Source of the DNA: a virus
DNA: 61,254 bases
IMG/VR virus record: IMGVR_UViG_3300032309_001297
Span: 1-61,254 of that record
Reading direction: 5' to 3' (one strand)
Each line of letters starts with the position of its first letter. Position 1 is the first letter of the stretch. Position numbers and translations under genes: made by a program. A model generated the notes under the pieces. It searched no databases. It worked only from the letters and a program-made list of their open reading frames with translations, and had not been told where the DNA came from. Positions 57,603 through 61,254 of this stretch are shown piece by piece.

Positions 57603-58126
57603 GTTCGCTAAATTGGTCAGACCTTATTAAAGATGCGGGAGAGACCGCATCATACGAAGCCCTTCCAGACGGAGATTACGATCTCGTTGTACTAGAAGGA
57701 ACTGCAAAAGTAACACAGTCAGGTAAGACAATGTTTGCCCTAAAGGCACAGGTCGAAACTGGCGCACACGCTAAGCGTCTTGTTTGGGATAACCTTGTTG
57801 TTTCCCCAGATAATCCGACAGCACTTGGTATCTTCTTCCGTAAGATGCACTCTCTTGGTCTTGGTAAAGACTTCTTTGACCGTGCACCAAGCAATGCTCA
57901 AATTGAGCAGGCAATGGTTGGTCGTAAGTTTCGTGGACAAATTGGTTCACGAACTTATAACGGTAATAAGAAGAACGAAATCAAGAACTATTACCCAGCA
58001 AGCGGAGCAACAACTGCTGCTCCACAAACGGCTGCAGCAGCACCAGCTCCTGCACCAGCTCCTGCACCAGCTCCAGCGCCTGCGCCAGCCCCAGCCCCAG
58101 CAGCAGCACCTTCATCACCGTTCTAA
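57599..58126 (+). CDS. SSB-like / DUF669-type protein with Ala-Pro tail, 175 aa
   Basis: GTG 57599 overlaps the upstream TGA. The body (LPDGDYDLVVLEGTAKVTQSGKTMFALKAQVETG ... GRKFRGQIGSRTYNGNKKNEIKNYYPA) matches the DUF669/SSB-like proteins that follow phage Sak4-type ATPases. The C-terminal about 35 residues are an Ala-Pro repeat tract ending in SSPF. That ending recalls the acidic/hydrophobic tip of bacterial SSB but without acidic residues. Probable role: single-strand DNA binding and partner recruitment. Confidence 0.75.
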   Translation: MSSLNWSDLIKDAGETASYEALPDGDYDLVVLEGTAKVTQSGKTMFALKAQVETGAHAKRLVWDNLVVSPDNPTALGIFFRKMHSLGLGKDFFDRAPSNAQIEQAMVGRKFRGQIGSRTYNGNKKNEIKNYYPASGATTAAPQTAAAAPAPAPAPAPAPAPAPAPAPAAAPSSPF

Positions 58127-58150
58127 TAAACGTTGTTGAGAAGTTTGGGA

Positions 58151-58180
58151 AACCGTCCAGTCGAAAGGCTGGGCGGTTTT
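58151..58180 (+). terminator. Rho-independent terminator of the replication operon
   Basis: AACCGTCCAG (58151-58160) pairs with CTGGGCGGTT (58169-58178), followed by TTTTC. Confidence 0.9.
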
Positions 58181-58213
58181 CTAATTAATAGAAAGTTTTA
58201 GGAAGGTAACACA

Positions 58214-59242
58214 ATGAAAGTACTTATAACTGGATGTACGGCGCAACAAGCGTCTAGTAAAACAGCATTAAGGACTCCAACATTTTCTACTCTCATTGCT
58301 CAAGCCTTAAAAGATGGTGGAGCTTCTGTATCTATTGCAGAGCCATCTATCTATATGAGTAAAGAGGCTTTACAAGAGTACGACACGGTTTTAGTTGGGG
58401 TAGCACCGCCAACAAGTCTCTCTGCTAACAAGATTTATCCAGCGTTTTCTGTTGCTTCAAAGGCAAGAGAGATTGGGAATCTTGCTCTCTTTTTAGATGC
58501 CCCAGAACAATACAAACTTCAATCGTCTTTAAAGTCATGCTATCTAAACATGTCTGACTTGCAAAAAGAGTTTTACAGCAGAAGAAAAAGTTATTCTGAT
58601 CTTGTAAAAAATGATGAACTAAAGCGTGAAGTTTACGGCTTTATTGAATTTTTATATAATGAAGAATGGCCTACAACTCTTTACCCATCTTTTCCGTGGA
58701 TGAGTCATGCCAAGGTTTCTCAGGCAATCCCAAATACAAACGCAAAGAATCTTGCCCCAATAAGTGTTGATGCATATCTCCTTAGGCAGCCTTACATAGC
58801 TCCTGATTTCTCTATAACAAAAGAGTATTGGACGTGCGATTCAATTAAATCAAGTTGGTCGCGTTCTATCTCCGAGACTCTTCGTTATGAAGTTGTCCCA
58901 ACTAGAACAAACCGTTGGGAGAGTCTTGAAGACACTCAGCAGAGGATTAGAAGGTCTATAGGAACCTTAGTGTCCGTATACCGCTCTAATGAGCCTTGGT
59001 GGTCACCAGCTCTTGCACAGAGCCTTGCAAATGGCGTTCCCGTTGTTACTGACTGGCGTCAAAGCTCTGCATTAGGTCTTGAGTGGACTCATCTAGCAAG
59101 CACAGTAGAAACCTTGACGGATTCAGAGAGATTTAATCTTTCTGCTGCTCAAAAAGAATCATATCTAAAAGCAATACCTACATGGAAAGAAACAGTTGAA
59201 GATCTATTACAAACTATTTCTTTAAAAGAAGTATCCGTCTAA
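58214..59242 (+). CDS. Glycosyltransferase-like (GT-B type) protein, 342 aa
   Basis: ATG 58214 with AGGAAGG. The N-terminus (MKVLITGCTAQQASSKTALR ... EYDTVLVGVAPPTSLSANKI) is a Rossmann-like half. The C-terminal part WWSPALAQSLANGVPVVTDWRQSSALGLEW resembles the donor-binding half of GT-B glycosyltransferases (the E-x-x-x-x-G-x-P-V-V region). Target unknown: phage or host DNA, protein or cell-wall glycan. Assignment is by fold pattern only. Confidence 0.6.
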   Translation: MKVLITGCTAQQASSKTALRTPTFSTLIAQALKDGGASVSIAEPSIYMSKEALQEYDTVLVGVAPPTSLSANKIYPAFSVASKAREIGNLALFLDAPEQYKLQSSLKSCYLNMSDLQKEFYSRRKSYSDLVKNDELKREVYGFIEFLYNEEWPTTLYPSFPWMSHAKVSQAIPNTNAKNLAPISVDAYLLRQPYIAPDFSITKEYWTCDSIKSSWSRSISETLRYEVVPTRTNRWESLEDTQQRIRRSIGTLVSVYRSNEPWWSPALAQSLANGVPVVTDWRQSSALGLEWTHLASTVETLTDSERFNLSAAQKESYLKAIPTWKETVEDLLQTISLKEVSV

Positions 59243-59294
59243 TCTTTACTAAACAACTAAAACACACTAGAATTTATATCGAAAGGAGTCTTTT

Positions 59295-59720
59295 ATGGGA
59301 GAGCTCGACATGAACTGGGTTAAGTCTCAGTTGCAAGCAGCAAAAGTCCGAAAGCCAGTAGGCGATGCAACACTCAAACTTGTTGAACTGTTTGATTCTT
59401 TTGAGAATCTAACTCCAGAGTTCAAAAATACAACAATTGAGATGTTCTCAAAACTAGCTCTTGGTCATATTGTTATCAAAGAAAACAAGAATGAAAGCTG
59501 GAGCCAAGTACGCCCTGGCGATATAAAAGTAGCAGAAGAGGTTCGTGTAAAGGCAGATGCTTTTGATGGCGAACTTGGGATGCTGCATAACGGTCGTCGT
59601 GGTGTAGTAGTTGGTGTTCGTTACGGAGATGTCATTGTAAAGATGACTGACGGAAAAGAACCAGCTCTTGAAGGGGCTCACTATCCCCCTCAGAAACTTG
59701 AAAAACTAATCCTTACATGA
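59295..59720 (+). CDS. Small protein with KOW-like end, 141 aa
   Basis: ATG 59295 with CGAAAGGAG. N-terminal helices (WVKSQLQAAKVRKPVGDATLKLVELFDSF) are followed by an SH3/KOW-like beta region (VRVKADAFDGELGMLHNGRRGVVVGVRYGDVIVKMTDG). The KOW-like end suggests nucleic-acid or ribosome contact; no direct evidence. The TGA overlaps the next ATG. Confidence 0.6.
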   Translation: MGELDMNWVKSQLQAAKVRKPVGDATLKLVELFDSFENLTPEFKNTTIEMFSKLALGHIVIKENKNESWSQVRPGDIKVAEEVRVKADAFDGELGMLHNGRRGVVVGVRYGDVIVKMTDGKEPALEGAHYPPQKLEKLILT

Positions 59721-59968
59721 GAACAACAACTTTAAAATTTGTTGTTTCTGGAGATAGCTACGAAGAGTTGTCTCAGGCTGCTGACGCAGCTATCTCCAAG
59801 TTTTTAGGTGCTCATAGTGATGACGAAGATGACGAAGAGTTTGAACTTGAACCACCTAGTCACTCTATTAACTATGAATTAATTGTCTCAGAGATTACTG
59901 AAATAACAAGTGAATATCAATACACAGCCGAAGTCATAGCGAGGATAAAAGATGTTAGACAACAATAA
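59717..59968 (+). CDS. Small acidic protein, 83 aa
   Basis: ATG 59717 overlaps the upstream TGA. It begins RTTTLKFVVSGDSYEELSQA and has a strongly acidic centre (HSDDEDDEEFELEPP). The second half is a beta strand pattern (YELIVSEITEITSEYQYTAEVIARI). It resembles the small EEL-type phage proteins at the left end. Function unknown. Confidence 0.65.
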   Translation: MRTTTLKFVVSGDSYEELSQAADAAISKFLGAHSDDEDDEEFELEPPSHSINYELIVSEITEITSEYQYTAEVIARIKDVRQQ

Positions 59969-60311
59969 CAAGAGTGAAACATCAAACCCAACAAACGTAA
60001 CAGTTACAGTTAATACTGAAGAGACACCTGCAAGAGTTGAAGCTCTTCGCGAGGCTGCTCGAATTATTAATGGAGACCGTAATAAACAGTACGGTGGTCC
60101 AGAAGAGAACTTTACAAACATTGCAAAGATTTGGGAAGTAATCTTTCAACGTCCATTCACAACAGAAGATGTTGCAATGGCTATGGTTGGCGTAAAGCTA
60201 GCTAGATTTGTTTCTAATTCTGGATTTCAGCCAGATACTTGGATTGACATTGCTGGCTATGCTGGCTGTGGTTACGAGGTTGCAAAGAAGCTATACAACG
60301 AGCCTAAGTAA
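59952..60311 (+). CDS. DUF6378-like protein, 119 aa
   Basis: ATG 59952 with GAGGATAAAAG, overlapping the upstream gene by 17 bases. After a Thr/Asn-rich N-terminus, the core ALREAARIINGDRNKQYGGPEENFTNIAKIW ... TTEDVAMAMVGVKLARFV ... TWIDIAGYAGCGYEV matches the family I know as DUF6378. It is widespread in actinophage and other phage genomes. The ED/AMVGVKLAR segment resembles all-alpha NTP-pyrophosphohydrolase-like helices, but the function is unproven. Confidence 0.75.
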   Translation: MLDNNNKSETSNPTNVTVTVNTEETPARVEALREAARIINGDRNKQYGGPEENFTNIAKIWEVIFQRPFTTEDVAMAMVGVKLARFVSNSGFQPDTWIDIAGYAGCGYEVAKKLYNEPK

Positions 60312-60322
60312 AGAATCTCTAT

Positions 60323-60604
60323 ATGACCTTAAAAGGCCCGTGGGAATTTACAGAACCAGCTTGTGCTCAAGTTGGAACTACATTTTTTTATCTTAAAGAC
60401 TTAGACGACCCAGACCAAGGTATGGAAGAAGGCAATTATTTAATTGCCAAAAAAATTTGTGACACTTGCATTCATAAAATTGAATGTGCTCAGTGGGGTA
60501 TTGCCAATGAGACGCATGGTGTATGGGGCGGTCTAACACCTAAAGAACGTCGCTCTCTTAAACGTGGGAGAAGCGCACATCTTTTAGAATCCCTATCTCA
60601 GTAG
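60323..60604 (+). CDS. WhiB-family transcription factor, 93 aa
   Basis: ATG 60323. Four cysteines, C14, C46, C49 and C55, and the turn motif G66-V-W-G-G70 followed by a basic segment (PKERRSLKRGRS) are the hallmarks of WhiB-like iron-sulfur regulators, which bind the actinobacterial sigma factor. Phage WhiB proteins can modulate host gene expression. This gene is the strongest marker of an actinobacterial host in the window and a candidate regulator of the repeated promoters. Confidence 0.9.
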   Translation: MTLKGPWEFTEPACAQVGTTFFYLKDLDDPDQGMEEGNYLIAKKICDTCIHKIECAQWGIANETHGVWGGLTPKERRSLKRGRSAHLLESLSQ

Positions 60605-60620
60605 GTAGTAAACTAGGTAT

Positions 60621-60923
60621 ATGAGCGGTGAACAACTTCAAGCCCCCATGTCCCTCTGCGAGGTGTGCTGGTTGAAAGACCATGCCAGATGGGAACCAGA
60701 AAGTATGGATAGCAGTGGAGATATCCTTATGCGTCTAACTGGGGTCGATGTTCCAGTGAAGGTGAATACTGGAGCTGTAGAAGTTTGCACTAATTGCGGG
60801 AACATCACGGTGGCTGGCATCTTTGAAATGCAAGATCCAAAAGTTGTTTTCTTCACAACAGATAATCTCCCTACCAGCTCATTAACCTCCCTAAGAGAGA
60901 AAGAAGAGGAAGGTGAGCTATGA
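60621..60923 (+). CDS. Cysteine-pair protein, 100 aa
   Basis: ATG 60621 without a clear RBS. CEVC (near residue 12) and CTNC (near residue 56) pairs suggest a zinc-ribbon fold. The sequence LCEVCWLKDHARWEPESMDSSG ... CTNCGNITVAGIFEM resembles zinc-ribbon proteins of actinophages. The TGA overlaps the next ATG. Confidence 0.6.
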   Translation: MSGEQLQAPMSLCEVCWLKDHARWEPESMDSSGDILMRLTGVDVPVKVNTGAVEVCTNCGNITVAGIFEMQDPKVVFFTTDNLPTSSLTSLREKEEEGEL

Positions 60924-61254
60924 AGGATGTAAGAATTGGTGAGTCTCTATGGCATCAATGGAGCGGCTCTGGCTACTACGAAGTCACCGAAACAGAGCTT
61001 ATTTACTTCACTGAAGACCATGTAGATATGGAAAATGAAATAGTCCGTAGGGCTCTTGCTTCTACGCTACAAAGGGATGGCATCTCTGACTCGTTGTCTG
61101 ATGGGTTCAAACTTATTGTTGATGGCTATGTTGAGTTCGGCTGGGCTGGCACCATAGAAGGTGAAAAAGAATGGAGCGTCTGCGACGAGCATGGCGAAAC
61201 AAACTATGGTGATTTTGTAGAAGATATAATCGCTGTTACTTGGATAGAAATTTA
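60920..61254 (+). CDS. Unknown protein, partial (runs off the end)
   Basis: ATG 60920 overlaps the upstream TGA, and the frame is open to the end of the window (111 codons). It begins MKDVRIGESLWHQWSGSGYY and contains TETELIYFTEDHVDMENEIVRRALA and VDGYVEFGWAGTIEGEKEW. The mix of acidic helices and beta strands matches no family I can name. It is truncated at the window end. Confidence 0.65.
   Translation, partial: MKDVRIGESLWHQWSGSGYYEVTETELIYFTEDHVDMENEIVRRALASTLQRDGISDSLSDGFKLIVDGYVEFGWAGTIEGEKEWSVCDEHGETNYGDFVEDIIAVTWIEI

Overview
The window reads as most of the genome of a tailed siphovirus that infects an actinobacterium. Evidence for a phage is a continuous late operon: portal, maturation protease, scaffold-capsid, head-tail joining proteins, tail tube, tail chaperones, tape measure, baseplate and fibre. 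Evidence for an actinobacterial host is a WhiB-family gene, many GTG and TTG starts, ATGA/GTGA-type gene overlaps and a likely leaderless promoter. The moderate-to-low G+C content would fit a low-G+C actinobacterium, for example a freshwater or marine lineage, but that part is inference. Both ends cut through genes. I see no large terminase, integrase or recognisable immunity repressor, so the genome probably continues outside the window.

Layout. Bases 1-9.6 kb hold about 26 small, mostly unrecognised rightward genes (early or accessory region). These include an HslV/proteasome-type Ntn hydrolase, an ADP-ribosyltransferase-like protein, helix-turn-helix proteins, zinc-finger proteins and small membrane proteins. 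Bases 9.7-11.2 kb are a lysis cassette (lysozyme-like enzyme, peptidoglycan-binding protein, holin-like protein). Bases 11.3-12.85 kb are a convergent leftward cluster of five small genes with three promoters. Bases 12.85-13.49 kb are a 640-bp repeat-rich gap. Bases 13.5-51.3 kb are the late operon. It contains a 3147-residue protein carrying a DEDDh exonuclease, a Nudix-like and a kinase-like domain, and a 1755-residue protein that includes the capsid protease. Bases 51.4-58.1 kb are the replication and recombination module: family A DNA polymerase, deaminase, RuvC-like resolvase, SNF2-type helicase, Cas4-like nuclease, RecA-fold ATPase and an SSB-like protein. Bases 58.2-61.25 kb hold a glycosyltransferase-like gene, small genes and WhiB.

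Regulation is the most striking part. The left 11 kb carries three families of short repeated signals. (1) A 10-bp asymmetric motif, GGGTAAAAAT, has 14 exact copies before 11.3 kb and only one that I found afterwards. It is mostly oriented with transcription, lies both inside and between genes, and resembles in distribution the stoperators of cluster A mycobacteriophages. (2) At least ten sigma70-like promoters carry the same operator-like element (AAGTGCAGGAAG), in either orientation, inside the 16-17 bp spacer. (3) Eight copies of ACTTCCNAATAACTT lie in gene-free DNA, several beside short palindromes. Together these suggest one coordinated silencing or activation circuit over the early region and the leftward cluster.

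Two genes expected to be essential are interrupted by in-frame stop codons: the tape measure (TAG at 42075) and DNA polymerase (TAA at 53096). Homologous-looking sequence continues in the same frame after each stop. These may be sequencing or assembly artefacts, true nonsense mutations, or readthrough sites.
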